Assembly (NCBI RefSeq): GCF_030462475.1
Contig: NZ_JASMRZ010000019.1
Span: 17,102-68,787, forward strand
Source of the DNA: Variovorax sp. CAN15
GTDB taxonomy: Bacteria > Pseudomonadota > Gammaproteobacteria > Burkholderiales > Burkholderiaceae_C
Reading direction: 5' to 3'
DNA: 51,686 bases
Numbering within the stretch: position 1 is the stretch's first letter; every line of letters starts with the position of its first letter. The position numbers and the translations under genes are program-made. A model generated the notes under the pieces. It worked only from the letters and a program-made list of their open reading frames with translations. It did not search any database and had not been told where the DNA came from. This document shows, piece by piece, positions 32,602-41,316 of this stretch.

Positions 32602-33564
32602 TCATCCGCTGGTGCGGCTGAACTCGATGAGCTCCGACGGGATCAAGCCGCGCTCTATCAACGTCGCATCCCAGGGCGGCACGCGGGTGAAACGGGTGGC
32701 GATGTGCTCGATGAAAAGCCGCAGCTTCAGCGCATTGCGCGAGGTGCCCGCGTACACCGCGCTCAGCGAGAACGACGACAACTGGTGGTCGGCCAGCACC
32801 ACGCTGAGCTCGCCGCGCGCGATGGCATCGCCCGCCACCAGCGTGGGCAGGCAGACGATGCCCGCATGCTCCAGCGCATATTCGCGCAGCAGGTGCACGC
32901 TGTTGGTCAGCAGCGCGGCGTTCAGGTAGATGGTGGTCTGCTCGCCGTCGTGATGAAAGGTCCAGCGGTCGCGCGTGGGGTAGCCCGAGTAGAGGCCCAG
33001 CTTGTGGCGGTGCAGCTCGCGCGGCGTGGCCGGCGTGCCATGCGCCTTCAGGTACGCGGGCGTGGCGCACAGCACCCGCCGCACCGGAAAGAGCGGCCTG
33101 GCCACCAGTTCCTGCGAGGCCGCGGGAAAGATCTGCAGCGCGCAATCGACGCCCGCCTTCACCGGATCGGCCACCGCGTCGCTCACGATCAGCTCCAGGT
33201 GGATGTCGGGATAGGTCGACTGGAACTCGCGCAGCAGCGAGGCGAAGCGCCCCAGCACCATGCCGGTCAGCGCATGCACGCGCAGCGTGCCCGATGGCGT
33301 GCCGCGCGCGTCGCGCATCTGGTCGACGATGCTGTCGGCGCGGGCCACCAGCTCGGTGCAGTCGCGCAGGAAGGCCTGGCCCATGTCGCTGAGCCGCACC
33401 ACGCGCGTGCTGCGGTGGAAGAGCGGCGCACCGAGGAACTCCTCGAGCTGCTTGACCCGCGTGGTGACGACCGAATTGGCCACGCGCAGCTGCCGCGCGG
33501 CCTCGGCGAAGCTCTGCGTCTGCGCGACACGAACGAAAGTTTCAATGCTTTGGAGGCGGTCCAC
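32602..33564 (-). CDS. LysR-family transcriptional regulator
   Basis: The 320-residue protein starts MDRLQSIETFVRVAQTQSFA with a LysR winged helix (AEAARQLRVANSVVTTRVKQLEEFLGAPLFHRSTRVV, residues 20-56). The type-2 periplasmic-binding-like co-inducer domain follows. It is upstream of, and in the same direction as, the hydroquinone dioxygenase operon, which it probably activates. The inducer is unknown; hydroquinone or a ring-cleavage product is the natural guess. Confidence 0.88.
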   Translation of the reverse strand: MDRLQSIETFVRVAQTQSFAEAARQLRVANSVVTTRVKQLEEFLGAPLFHRSTRVVRLSDMGQAFLRDCTELVARADSIVDQMRDARGTPSGTLRVHALTGMVLGRFASLLREFQSTYPDIHLELIVSDAVADPVKAGVDCALQIFPAASQELVARPLFPVRRVLCATPAYLKAHGTPATPRELHRHKLGLYSGYPTRDRWTFHHDGEQTTIYLNAALLTNSVHLLREYALEHAGIVCLPTLVAGDAIARGELSVVLADHQLSSFSLSAVYAGTSRNALKLRLFIEHIATRFTRVPPWDATLIERGLIPSELIEFSRTSG

Positions 33565-33723
33565 GGCGGCACTGTACTGCGGGGCCGCCCCGCGCGGGAG
33601 CGCCGGCAGGCGTTGCGGGCAAGCCGAAAGGCGTCGAAAGGCCTGTCATCCCTGTATCGGGGGGTTACCCGCCCCACTTACAATCCCTGCCGCATCACCC
33701 ACCCCTACGAGGTCTTGTCCGCA

Positions 33724-34806
33724 ATGCCCAAGAGCCCCAGGCCACGCGCCCGTTTCAGCTTCTCCCCCACCGTGCGCGCCCTGCTCCTGGCCGCGGCTAC
33801 CTGCGGCGCCGCCCTGCCGGCGCTGGCCGCGATCGAGCATGAGGAAGTCGACAAGCTCATGCAGGCCGGCAAGCTCGACGAGGCCATGGCGAAGGCCGAA
33901 GCCTTCCTGAAGGACAAACCGCGCGATCCGCAGATGCGTTTTCTCAAGGGCGTGATCCAGCTCGACACCGGCAAGCGCAACGAAGCCATCGCCGCCTTCA
34001 CGCAGCTCACGCTCGACGCGCCCGAACTGCCCGAGCCGTACAACAACCTCGCGGTGATCTACGCGAGCCAGAACCAGTTCGACAAGGCACGCGCCGCGCT
34101 CGAGAGCGCGATCCGCACCAACCCCAGCTACGCCACCGCCCAGGAGAACCTCGGCGACGTGTACGCCCGGCTCGCGAGCCAGGCCTACAGCAAGGCGCTG
34201 CAGCTCGACCAGAACAACACGGCAGTGCAGCCCAAGCTGGCAGTGATCCGCACGCTCTTCACGCCCACACCGCCCGGCGCCAAGCCGACCGCACTGATCG
34301 CGGCCGCACCCGCGCCGGCACCGGTTGCCAAGGCAGCGCCTGCGCCGGCACCTGCCGCTCCGCCGCCGCCCGCAAAGGTCGCAGCCGCGCCCGCACCGGT
34401 GGCCGCCGCGCCCAAGGCGCCGGAAGCTGCTCCCGCGCCCGCTCCGGCGCCTGCAGCCAGCACCGCCGCCAATGCCGAGGTCGAATCGGCCGTGCGCGCA
34501 TGGGCATCGGCCTGGGCCAGCCAGGACATGGACCGCTACCTCGCGGCCTACGGCTCCGACTTCACGCCCGCCGGCGGCAAGAGCCGCAAGAGCTGGGAAG
34601 AAGACCGCCGCGCGCGCATCGTCGGCAAGTCGAACATCAGTGTGAACATAGAGAACCTCGTGATCAAGGTCGACGGACAGAACGCGACGGCCAAGTTCCG
34701 CCAGATCTACCGCGCGGACAACCTCAACGTTTCGAGCCGCAAGACGCTGGAAATGCAGCGCTCCGGCAATCAATGGCACATTCGCAAGGAAAGCGTCGGC
34801 GGCTAG
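33724..34806 (+). CDS. Secreted TPR protein with proline/alanine linker and C-terminal NTF2-like domain
   Basis: The 360-residue protein has a signal peptide (RALLLAAATCGAALPALA-AI). Two to three TPR units follow (about 38-170: AGKLDEAMAKAEAFLKDKPR, LPEPYNNLAVIYASQNQFDK, YATAQENLGDVYARLAS). A Pro/Ala-rich linker spans about 190-255. The C-terminal NTF2-like domain resembles Cds6/DUF4440 (VESAVRAWASAWASQDMDRYLAAYGSDF). The same C-terminal domain type ends the neighbouring L,D-transpeptidase, whose GTG start overlaps this stop by one base. A periplasmic scaffold for that enzyme is plausible. The reading frame is open far upstream but only this ATG gives a signal peptide. Confidence 0.82.
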   Translation: MPKSPRPRARFSFSPTVRALLLAAATCGAALPALAAIEHEEVDKLMQAGKLDEAMAKAEAFLKDKPRDPQMRFLKGVIQLDTGKRNEAIAAFTQLTLDAPELPEPYNNLAVIYASQNQFDKARAALESAIRTNPSYATAQENLGDVYARLASQAYSKALQLDQNNTAVQPKLAVIRTLFTPTPPGAKPTALIAAAPAPAPVAKAAPAPAPAAPPPPAKVAAAPAPVAAAPKAPEAAPAPAPAPAASTAANAEVESAVRAWASAWASQDMDRYLAAYGSDFTPAGGKSRKSWEEDRRARIVGKSNISVNIENLVIKVDGQNATAKFRQIYRADNLNVSSRKTLEMQRSGNQWHIRKESVGG

Positions 34807-36296
34807 TGGCAGACATCGTCCGGCAGGGCCGGCTTCAGAACCCTCCCCTTCTCCCGCGCGGCGGGCATCAGCTGCTCGCTGCGCTCGCCGCCGCGTCGGC
34901 GCTGATGTTTGCTGTGCCCGGCGCCGCGCTGGCGTCGAACGGCAGTTCCGCGAAGGCTGGCAGCGGCGCCCACAAGGAAAAGGCCGGCAAGGCCGCCGCG
35001 GGCAACAGCAGCAAACGCAACGGCAGTCGCGCCGCCCCGAACGGCCGTTCTGCGTCCGCGAAGGAAACCAGGGAATCGCGCGGCGCCAAGGTTCGGAAGA
35101 CCGGCACTGCGGAAGTCCGCACTGCCGCAGCCGCTGCGACGACGAGAACCGCGCGCCGGTCGCCGCCCGCAGGCACCATCCAGGAAGCCAGCAACGCCGA
35201 AGCCCGCCTGATCGCGGTCTACGAAATGTTCGGCCGCGGCCAGAGCCGCCCCGCGCTGGCCAAGGCACGCGACCTGGTGCGCGACTACCCGAACTTCCAG
35301 TTGGCGCAGCTCGTCTACGGCGACCTGCTCGCAGCACAGCTGCCGCCTTCGAACGCCCTGCCCGACAGCGCCAGCATCGCGAAGATGCGCGGCAACCCGG
35401 CCATGGCCGAGCTGCACGAGGAATCGAAGCGCCGCCTGCAGGCCCTGCGCGACCGTCCGCCGGCCAACACCGTGCCCTCGCAGTTCCTGGCGCTGTCCAC
35501 CCGCAGCCGCTACGCGATTGCCGTGGACGCCTCGCGCTCGCGTCTGTACCTGTTCGAGAACTCGGACAAAGGCCTGAAGCTGACGGCCGACTACTACATC
35601 TCCGTCGGCAAGGCCGGCACCGACAAGGTCACCGAAGGCGATGCGCGCACGCCGCTGGGTGTCTACTACATCACCAGCAGCCTCGATCCGAAGTCGCTCA
35701 AGGACTTCTACGGCGCGGGCGCCCTGCCCATCAACTACCCGAACCCGTACGACGTGCGGCGCGGCAAGACCGGCGGCGGCATCTGGCTGCACGGCACCCC
35801 GCCGCAGCAGTTCGCACGGGCGCCGCTGGCGAGCGACGGCTGCGTGGTCATGGCAAACCCTGATCTCAAGCAGCTATTGCGAAAAGTGCAAATCGGCGCC
35901 ACCCCGGTGGTGACCGCGCGCAGCCTGCAATGGATTTCGCAATCGCAGGCAGAAAAAGAAGCACAGTCAATTAGAAGTGCTATCACCGGGTGGAAAGATG
36001 CCCGCGCCAGCGGAAATGAAGCGCAATTGAAGAAATTCTATTTGCCCGATTTCCAGCGCAGCAGCAAGAAATCAAATGAGGGAATTTCAGTCGTCGACGA
36101 CGAAGTGAAATACGCGCAGGGCAAGCGCGTTCAACTCAAGGACATGTCGTACCTCCACTGGCGCGATGGCGACGACACGATGGTTGTTACCTTCGGCGAA
36201 GTGTTCGAAGGCGAGAAGAGCGGACGTTCCCGGCGCCAGTACTGGTTACGCCAGGGTACCGACTGGAAGCTCTTCCACGAAGAAATCCTGGGCTGA
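34806..36296 (+). CDS. L,D-transpeptidase (YkuD) with C-terminal NTF2-like domain
   Basis: The 496-residue protein has an N-terminal hydrophobic signal (LLAALAAASALMFAVPGAAL, about 23-43). A basic Ala/Lys/Arg-rich stretch runs to about 120. The YkuD catalytic domain covers about 237-372, with H329 in HGTP and C346 in SDGC. An NTF2/Cds6-like domain spans 380-496. It should cross-link peptidoglycan (3-3 bonds) or attach proteins in the periplasm. I start at the GTG at 34806, which overlaps the upstream TAG by one base; an ATG 33 bp earlier lies inside the upstream gene. The codons for residues 375-430 are clearly richer in A/T than the rest. Confidence 0.85.
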   Translation: MADIVRQGRLQNPPLLPRGGHQLLAALAAASALMFAVPGAALASNGSSAKAGSGAHKEKAGKAAAGNSSKRNGSRAAPNGRSASAKETRESRGAKVRKTGTAEVRTAAAAATTRTARRSPPAGTIQEASNAEARLIAVYEMFGRGQSRPALAKARDLVRDYPNFQLAQLVYGDLLAAQLPPSNALPDSASIAKMRGNPAMAELHEESKRRLQALRDRPPANTVPSQFLALSTRSRYAIAVDASRSRLYLFENSDKGLKLTADYYISVGKAGTDKVTEGDARTPLGVYYITSSLDPKSLKDFYGAGALPINYPNPYDVRRGKTGGGIWLHGTPPQQFARAPLASDGCVVMANPDLKQLLRKVQIGATPVVTARSLQWISQSQAEKEAQSIRSAITGWKDARASGNEAQLKKFYLPDFQRSSKKSNEGISVVDDEVKYAQGKRVQLKDMSYLHWRDGDDTMVVTFGEVFEGEKSGRSRRQYWLRQGTDWKLFHEEILG

Positions 36297-36380
36297 GGCC
36301 CGGGTCCGAAACCCTCCCGCCCATGTGGCGACCCCCTCGAAGTCGTGACTTTTTGCTCACGGTCTGGGCCTTTTTTTGAC

Positions 36381-36473
36381 CGTTACATCTGCGGTTTGAG
36401 GCCCCGTGCTACGTAACACGTAACGCACTTGTTCCCGTAACACCCCCTCTCCGAGCGTTCCGCGCGCCGTTAC
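36381..36473. promoter_or_regulatory. Cluster of GTAAC half-sites upstream of the flp gene
   Basis: CGTAAC occurs at 36412-36417, 36419-36424 and 36436-36441, and CGTTAC at 36381-36386 and 36468-36473. Five sites thus lie within 93 bp, with looser copies near 36526 and 36663. The cluster lies about 110-200 bp upstream of a sigma-54-like promoter, the usual place for activator sites. The 426-bp gap 36297-36722 holds no protein gene. Confidence 0.5.
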
Positions 36474-36583
36474 GACACATCCCCCCTTCATGGGAGGCGG
36501 ACCGGGTTCACAGAGGGAAAAATTAGTTACCTAAAGGTTAACTGTCCGGCTGGAACCGCATCCGGCTCGGGCTGGCGAAAGCC

Positions 36584-36599
36584 TGGCCGCGATCCTGCT
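36584..36599 (+). promoter_or_regulatory. Candidate sigma-54 promoter of the flp/tad locus
   Basis: The sequence TGGCCGC-GATC-CTGCT keeps the invariant GG-N10-GC and agrees with the -24/-12 consensus outside the second half of the -24 box. The predicted start near 36611 gives a leader of about 112 nt before flp. The tad locus ends with a sigma-54 activator gene, which supports the call. Confidence 0.55.
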
Positions 36600-36647
36600 T
36601 TACCCCTTTCGGCTAGCACACTCTGACGAAAGTCTTGCGGGTTTGTC

Positions 36648-36677
36648 TTGTTGATACACGGAGTTACGCTGTATAAC
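36648..36677 (+). promoter_or_regulatory. Candidate sigma-70 promoter of flp
   Basis: TTGTTG (36648-36653) and TATAAC (36672-36677) are separated by 18 bp, 45 bp before the pilin ATG. An alternative -35 TTGATA (36651-36656) would have only 15 bp. It may act together with, or instead of, the sigma-54-like site just upstream. Confidence 0.55.
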
Positions 36678-36722
36678 ATCCACCTCGCAAGCCTTTGTTA
36701 ACACTTCCTGAAAGGGGAAATC

Positions 36723-36905
36723 ATGCTCAGCTCTATCACCCGTTTTTTGCGCGATGAAGAAGGTGCTACCGCAATTGAATATGGAATTATTGCGGGCCTT
36801 ATTTCCGTTGCTATCGTGACTGTTTTGGCCGGCAACGATGGCTTGGGTGCTCGACTCGCCAAGGTTTTTGAAGACATCACCGCTAAGCTGCCGTCGACCC
36901 AGTAA
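36723..36905 (+). CDS. flp: Flp-type IVb prepilin
   Basis: The 60-residue pilin (MLSSITRFLRDEEGATAIEY) has a short basic leader. The class IVb processing site is G/ATAIEYG, with the conserved Glu-Tyr. A hydrophobic helix GIIAGLISVAIVTVLAG and a short polar tail follow. It is cleaved by the prepilin peptidase encoded next and polymerised by the Tad machinery. A strong AAAGGGGAA ribosome site precedes it. Its base composition is visibly lower in GC than its neighbours, common for highly expressed pilins. Confidence 0.95.
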   Translation: MLSSITRFLRDEEGATAIEYGIIAGLISVAIVTVLAGNDGLGARLAKVFEDITAKLPSTQ

Positions 36906-36929
36906 CGTTTGATAGCCGTCGCATAAAAA

Positions 36930-37433
36930 GTGCCGGCATTGACCTGCTTGCTCTGGCTGCTCTGTGTTGCCGTCTATGACTTCCGAAAGCGCCGCGTCCC
37001 AAATTGGCTGGTCCTGTCAGGAGCCGTGCTGGCCTTGGCAATCCTCTGCTTCGGGGCACAGCCTTTCGGCGTCAGGTGGACAGCAGCACTCGCAGGCGCC
37101 GTATCAGGCTTCGCTTTCCTCTTGCTCTTCTACGCAATGGGGCTCATGGGAGCAGGCGACGTGAAATTCGCTGGTGCTCTCGGACTTTGGGTCGGCATGT
37201 CTGCCTTGGTGCCAATCTGGATCATCGCCAGCCTGTTCGCAGGATTGCATGGAGTTCTCTGGCTCGCCCTGCGGCGCTGGCCCTTCTTCCCACGGCTTGC
37301 CCTGATCCTTTCGGGCCCGCCTTCCCCATCCGCCCTTGGCGGTACTTCGCCAAGCCGGGATCGCTTCATCCCGTACGGGGCCTACCTCGCACTGGCCACG
37401 GTGATCTGGATGTTCTGGGGGCGACAGAGTTAG
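36930..37433 (+). CDS. tadV: TadV/CpaA-type prepilin peptidase
   Basis: The 167-residue A24-family aspartic protease has about five hydrophobic segments. The two catalytic aspartates are in VYDFRKRRVPN and in the GxGD motif MGAGDVKFAGALG. It cleaves the Flp leader and probably the TadE/F pseudopilins. The start is a GTG with a weak ribosome site, 24 bp after flp, so expression likely depends on coupling or read-through from flp. Confidence 0.9.
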   Translation: MPALTCLLWLLCVAVYDFRKRRVPNWLVLSGAVLALAILCFGAQPFGVRWTAALAGAVSGFAFLLLFYAMGLMGAGDVKFAGALGLWVGMSALVPIWIIASLFAGLHGVLWLALRRWPFFPRLALILSGPPSPSALGGTSPSRDRFIPYGAYLALATVIWMFWGRQS

Positions 37434-37514
37434 CAGCCATCAGCCTCTGTCACCGCAGGCCATTCATTTCCCATTTTTCATGATCGCTTGCCCTCACTCT
37501 CCAGCCCGCCGCCC

Positions 37515-38510
37515 ATGATCAATCTCACAAAAATCCTCGCAGCCGTCCTGGTGCTCCTGGCCATCGCACTCGGCGTCTATGCCTGGATGCTGAGCCGGCA
37601 GGCGCCAGTGCCAGTAACAAGCGCCGCCAGTTCGGCGAGTGCTCCCGTCAAGACCCAGCAGGCACCCACCTATCCGGTTGTAGTGGCAGCCAAGCCCTTG
37701 CCTGCGGGCGAGGCGATCCCCGCCGACGCGCTGCGCGTGGAGCGCCTGACGATCAACCCGGCTGGCGCCTTCCAGGACGCGAATGTCGCCGCCGGCCGCG
37801 TACCCGTGCTCGACCTCGCCGAAGGCACGCCGGTGATGGAGAACCAGCTCGTGTCCGGCCTGTCGATGCGCATCGGCGAGGGCGAGCGCGCCGTCGCGAT
37901 CAAGGCGGACGAAGTCATGGGCGTCGGCAACAAGATCCAGCCGGGCGACTTCGTCGACGTTTTCATCACGCTCAAGTCGGACGGCAAGGACGTGGACCGC
38001 AGTCAGGCGCGCCTGCTGCTCGCGCGCAAGCGCGTGCTGGCCTTCGGCAATGCATCGGTCGACGGCATGGCCTCGAAGTCGCCGGACAAGGCCGCGCAGC
38101 AGGCGCAGCGCAACGACAACGCCCGCACCGCGGTGCTCGCAGTGCCCATCGACGAAGTGAACCGGCTGACTATTGGCGACGCCAGCGGGCGCCTGATGCT
38201 CGCGCTGCGCAACCCGGCGGACAAGTCGGAGCCCGATCCCAAGCTCTTCGCGCAATTGCCGACGGCCCTGCAGCCGACGCAGGCCAAGGCCGGAGAGGTA
38301 CGCCGCGGACCGCTGGAGGGCCTGGACCTCGCGCAGGCCGGGCTGACCACCGCCGACCTCGTCACCGGCGGCAAGGGACCCACCGTTCGCCCGCTGGCCG
38401 CTGAGGTCCGCGCCGCTTCCACCAATCCGCGATCGGCACGGCCGGCGCGCAGCGGCGGACTCCAGGTCGAGGTCATCCGCGGCGATCGCAGCGAAACCGT
38501 GAATTACTGA
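37515..38510 (+). CDS. cpaB: Flp pilus assembly protein CpaB/RcpC
   Basis: The 331-residue protein has an N-terminal membrane anchor (LTKILAAVLVLLAIALGVYA). A SAF-like domain follows (TYPVVVAAKPLPAGEAIPADALRVERL, residues 54-80) and then the RcpC/CpaB domain with MRIGEGERAVAIKADEVMGVGNKIQPGDFVDV. It sits in the periplasm and helps gate or glycosylate the pilus channel together with the secretin. The chosen ATG gives the anchor at the N-terminus. Confidence 0.9.
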   Translation: MINLTKILAAVLVLLAIALGVYAWMLSRQAPVPVTSAASSASAPVKTQQAPTYPVVVAAKPLPAGEAIPADALRVERLTINPAGAFQDANVAAGRVPVLDLAEGTPVMENQLVSGLSMRIGEGERAVAIKADEVMGVGNKIQPGDFVDVFITLKSDGKDVDRSQARLLLARKRVLAFGNASVDGMASKSPDKAAQQAQRNDNARTAVLAVPIDEVNRLTIGDASGRLMLALRNPADKSEPDPKLFAQLPTALQPTQAKAGEVRRGPLEGLDLAQAGLTTADLVTGGKGPTVRPLAAEVRAASTNPRSARPARSGGLQVEVIRGDRSETVNY

Positions 38511-38563
38511 GCCACCAGCAGCCAATCAGCCGCCAACCGACACAGGTCACCCAGGAAAACCAA

Positions 38564-39982
38564 ATGCATCACATGCCCCGCGAGTCGTCGACCCGTGCAG
38601 CTCGCAGCCACAAGGAGTTCAGCAATGCCGCGCCGAGACTGCTGCGCTCGTCGCTGATCGCCGCGCTCGCGCTGTCGCAGGCCGCCTGGCCGTTGGCCGC
38701 GACCGCCGCCGATGCGCAAGGTACAGGAGCGCGGCCGGAATTCCAGCCGCAGCGCTCGATGGCATTGCCGGTCGGCACGCAGCGGGAACTGCTGATCGCC
38801 AAGGGCATCGACCGCATGGCCATCGGCGACGAAGCCGTCGCCGCAGTCGCCATCACACGCCAGTCGCAGAATTCGCCGGCCGCGCGGCTGATCGTCACGG
38901 GCAAGGGCGTCGGACGCACGACGTTGATGGTCTGGGAAAAAGGCAGCACCGCGGCGACCACTTACGCAATTGAAGTGCGGCGCTCCGTAGCCACGGTCGC
39001 GGGCGCCATGGACAACATGGCCTCGCACCAGGCGCAGCGCACCAGCGCCCTCGCCAGCCTGCCCCCGGGCGCCGAGAAGACCGATCTGGTCGACCGCTCC
39101 GTCGTCAACGTGCGCAGCAGCACCGTCCAGGTCGAGGTGAAGGTGGTGGAGTTCAACCGCAGCGTGCTCAAGCAGGCGGGCATCAACATCTTCAGTACCC
39201 GAACAAACTCGCACGGCTTCAGCTTCGGCGTTTTCTCCCCCTCTTCGCTCAACAAGAGCAGCTTCGGCGGCGACGGAAGCATCAGTCCCGAATTCACCAA
39301 CCCGCTGACGCAAGCATTCGATCTTCTTCTCAACTTCGGCAAGGCCGGCATCGGCGCAAACGTCGGCTTCCTCGAAGGCAACGGCATGGCCCGCGTGCTC
39401 GCCGAGCCCACGCTGGTCGCCCTCTCGGGCCAGAGCGCGAGCTTCCTGGCCGGCGGCGAACTGCCGGTGCCAGTGCCGCAGGGCCTGGGCACCACCAGCA
39501 TCGAATACAAGCCCTTCGGCATCGGCCTCACGCTGACGCCGACGGTGCTTTCGAACGAGCGCATCGTGCTCAAGGTGGCGCCGGAAGCCAGCGACCTCGA
39601 CTACACCAACTCGCTGAGCATCAACGGCGTGGCCGTACCCGCGATCACCACGCGCCGCGCCGACACCACGGTGGAGCTGGGGGACGGCGAGAGCTTCATC
39701 ATCGGCGGCCTCGTGAGCCGCACCACCACATCGAACGCCGACAAGGTGCCGCTGCTGGGCGACCTGCCAATCCTGGGCACCTTCTTCAGCAAGAACAACT
39801 ACCAGATGAAGGAGAAGGAGCTGGTGATCCTGGTCACTCCGCACCTGGTCAAGCCCATTGCGCGCGGCACCGACCTGACGCCGTACCTGCCCGGCACCGC
39901 CGAGCAGCGCGACGGCGCGGTGTGGCGCTCCTACTTCCTGGGCGGCGCGATCGACACGCCGGTGCCAGGCTTCTCCCGCTGA
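38564..39982 (+). CDS. cpaC: Tad secretin CpaC/RcpA
   Basis: The 472-residue protein has a signal region (LLRSSLIAALALSQAAWPLA, about 23-42) and a pilus-formation N domain (about 60-150: IAKGIDRMAIGDEAVAAVAI). The secretin/GspD core follows (about 180-450), with VLAEPTLVALSGQSASFLAGGELPVPV and GDGESFIIGGLVS. It forms the outer-membrane ring for Flp pili. An AGGAAAA site precedes the ATG at 38564. Confidence 0.93.
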   Translation: MHHMPRESSTRAARSHKEFSNAAPRLLRSSLIAALALSQAAWPLAATAADAQGTGARPEFQPQRSMALPVGTQRELLIAKGIDRMAIGDEAVAAVAITRQSQNSPAARLIVTGKGVGRTTLMVWEKGSTAATTYAIEVRRSVATVAGAMDNMASHQAQRTSALASLPPGAEKTDLVDRSVVNVRSSTVQVEVKVVEFNRSVLKQAGINIFSTRTNSHGFSFGVFSPSSLNKSSFGGDGSISPEFTNPLTQAFDLLLNFGKAGIGANVGFLEGNGMARVLAEPTLVALSGQSASFLAGGELPVPVPQGLGTTSIEYKPFGIGLTLTPTVLSNERIVLKVAPEASDLDYTNSLSINGVAVPAITTRRADTTVELGDGESFIIGGLVSRTTTSNADKVPLLGDLPILGTFFSKNNYQMKEKELVILVTPHLVKPIARGTDLTPYLPGTAEQRDGAVWRSYFLGGAIDTPVPGFSR

Positions 39983-40028
39983 CCTCTCAGATATCGATGA
40001 CCCGGAACATGCATCGCAGGCTGGCACC

Positions 40029-41312
40029 ATGAACGCACCACGCGACAGCATCCCAGAAACAGGCAGCGAGACCTATCTGTTCGCGTCGAGCAACGGTGGC
40101 CACATCACGTGGCTGACCGACGCACTCGGCACCCTCGGCTCGGTGGTAGTACTGCCACCGGACACGAAGTCGATCGACGAGCGCATCGCCCTGCTAGGGC
40201 CGGTGGCGGTCTTCATCGACTTCTCGCCCGACCAGGGCGCCACCGCCAGCCAGCTCCACCAACGCCTCAAGCGCGACTGGCCGACACTGCCCGTGCTGGC
40301 CACCGGCGTGTCGGCCGAGCCCGCCGCCATGCTCTCGGCCCTGCGCGCGGGCGTGGACGACTTCATCGACATGGCCGCGCCGCCCGCGGACGCGGTGGTC
40401 ACGCTGCGCACCCTGCTCGAGCGGCGCAGCACGCTGCAGGGCGGCACGCGCGGCAGCACGCTGGCACTGCTGGGCGCACGCGCCGGCCTCGGCGTGACCA
40501 CGCTGGCCACCAGCCTGTCGCTCACGCTGAACGACCAGCTAACCCAGGCGCCCCAGCGCCCGCCAGGCCGCAGCTCGCGCCACGGCGTGGCCCTGCTCGA
40601 CCTGGGCCTGCCCGCGCGCGACGGCCTGCTCTACCTCGACACGCAAAGCGGCTTCAGCTTCGTCGACGGCGTGCGCAACCTGCGCCGGCTCGACCAGACG
40701 CTGCTGCACACCGCGCTCGCGCACCACACCAGCGGCGTGGCCATCCTGCCGCTGCCCGCGAGCCTGGCGCAGGTGCGCGAGATCTCGCACGCCGACTCGG
40801 TCTCGCTGATCAAGCGCCTGGCCGACTTCTTCGATTTCCAGATCGCCGACCTCGGCGGCTTCTCGACCATCGACTTCATGGCGCAGACAGTGCGCGAAGC
40901 GCAGCAGGCCTGGGTGGTGTGCGACCAGAGCATCGGCGGCATCGTGTCCACGGCCAACATGCTCAAGGAGCTGCGCGCGCGCGGCGTCGAGACCGAGCGC
41001 CTGTCGCTGGTGGTGAACAAGTTCGACAGCCACGTCGGCCTGTCGGCCAGGGACATCGCCGAGCGGCTCGAGCTGCCGCTGCGGCATGTGCTGCCTTCGC
41101 GCAGTGCCCAGCTGCTCGCGGCCGCCAGCCGCGGCGAGATGCTGGTGCGCACCGCGCGCAACGACCCCTATGCGCAGGCCGTGACGGGACTCGCCCGCAG
41201 CCTGCACCAGGAATACATGTCTGCCTCGGGCCAACCCCCGGCCAAGGATCCACGCTGGGTTGCGCTCATGTCGCAGGTCACCGGCCTCTGGAAGAGTTCA
41301 CACGAAGGTTGA
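40029..41312 (+). CDS. cpaE: Pilus localisation protein CpaE/TadZ
   Basis: The 427-residue protein has an N-terminal receiver-like domain (about 15-130) and a MinD/ParA-like domain (about 140-390). The P-loop region reads LLGARAGLGVTTLATSLS. Neither the deviant-Walker signature lysine nor the usual GK(T/S) lysine is present, so ATP turnover is doubtful. TadZ proteins localise the Tad machine at the pole. Position between the secretin and the TadA ATPase is standard. Confidence 0.9.
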   Translation: MNAPRDSIPETGSETYLFASSNGGHITWLTDALGTLGSVVVLPPDTKSIDERIALLGPVAVFIDFSPDQGATASQLHQRLKRDWPTLPVLATGVSAEPAAMLSALRAGVDDFIDMAAPPADAVVTLRTLLERRSTLQGGTRGSTLALLGARAGLGVTTLATSLSLTLNDQLTQAPQRPPGRSSRHGVALLDLGLPARDGLLYLDTQSGFSFVDGVRNLRRLDQTLLHTALAHHTSGVAILPLPASLAQVREISHADSVSLIKRLADFFDFQIADLGGFSTIDFMAQTVREAQQAWVVCDQSIGGIVSTANMLKELRARGVETERLSLVVNKFDSHVGLSARDIAERLELPLRHVLPSRSAQLLAAASRGEMLVRTARNDPYAQAVTGLARSLHQEYMSASGQPPAKDPRWVALMSQVTGLWKSSHEG

Positions 41313-41316
41313 GCCC

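Noticed and set aside
34300..34460. Coding repeat of Pro/Ala codons as a mobile or regulatory repeat
   Set aside because: It is a low-complexity linker inside the TPR protein, common in exported proteins of high-GC bacteria.
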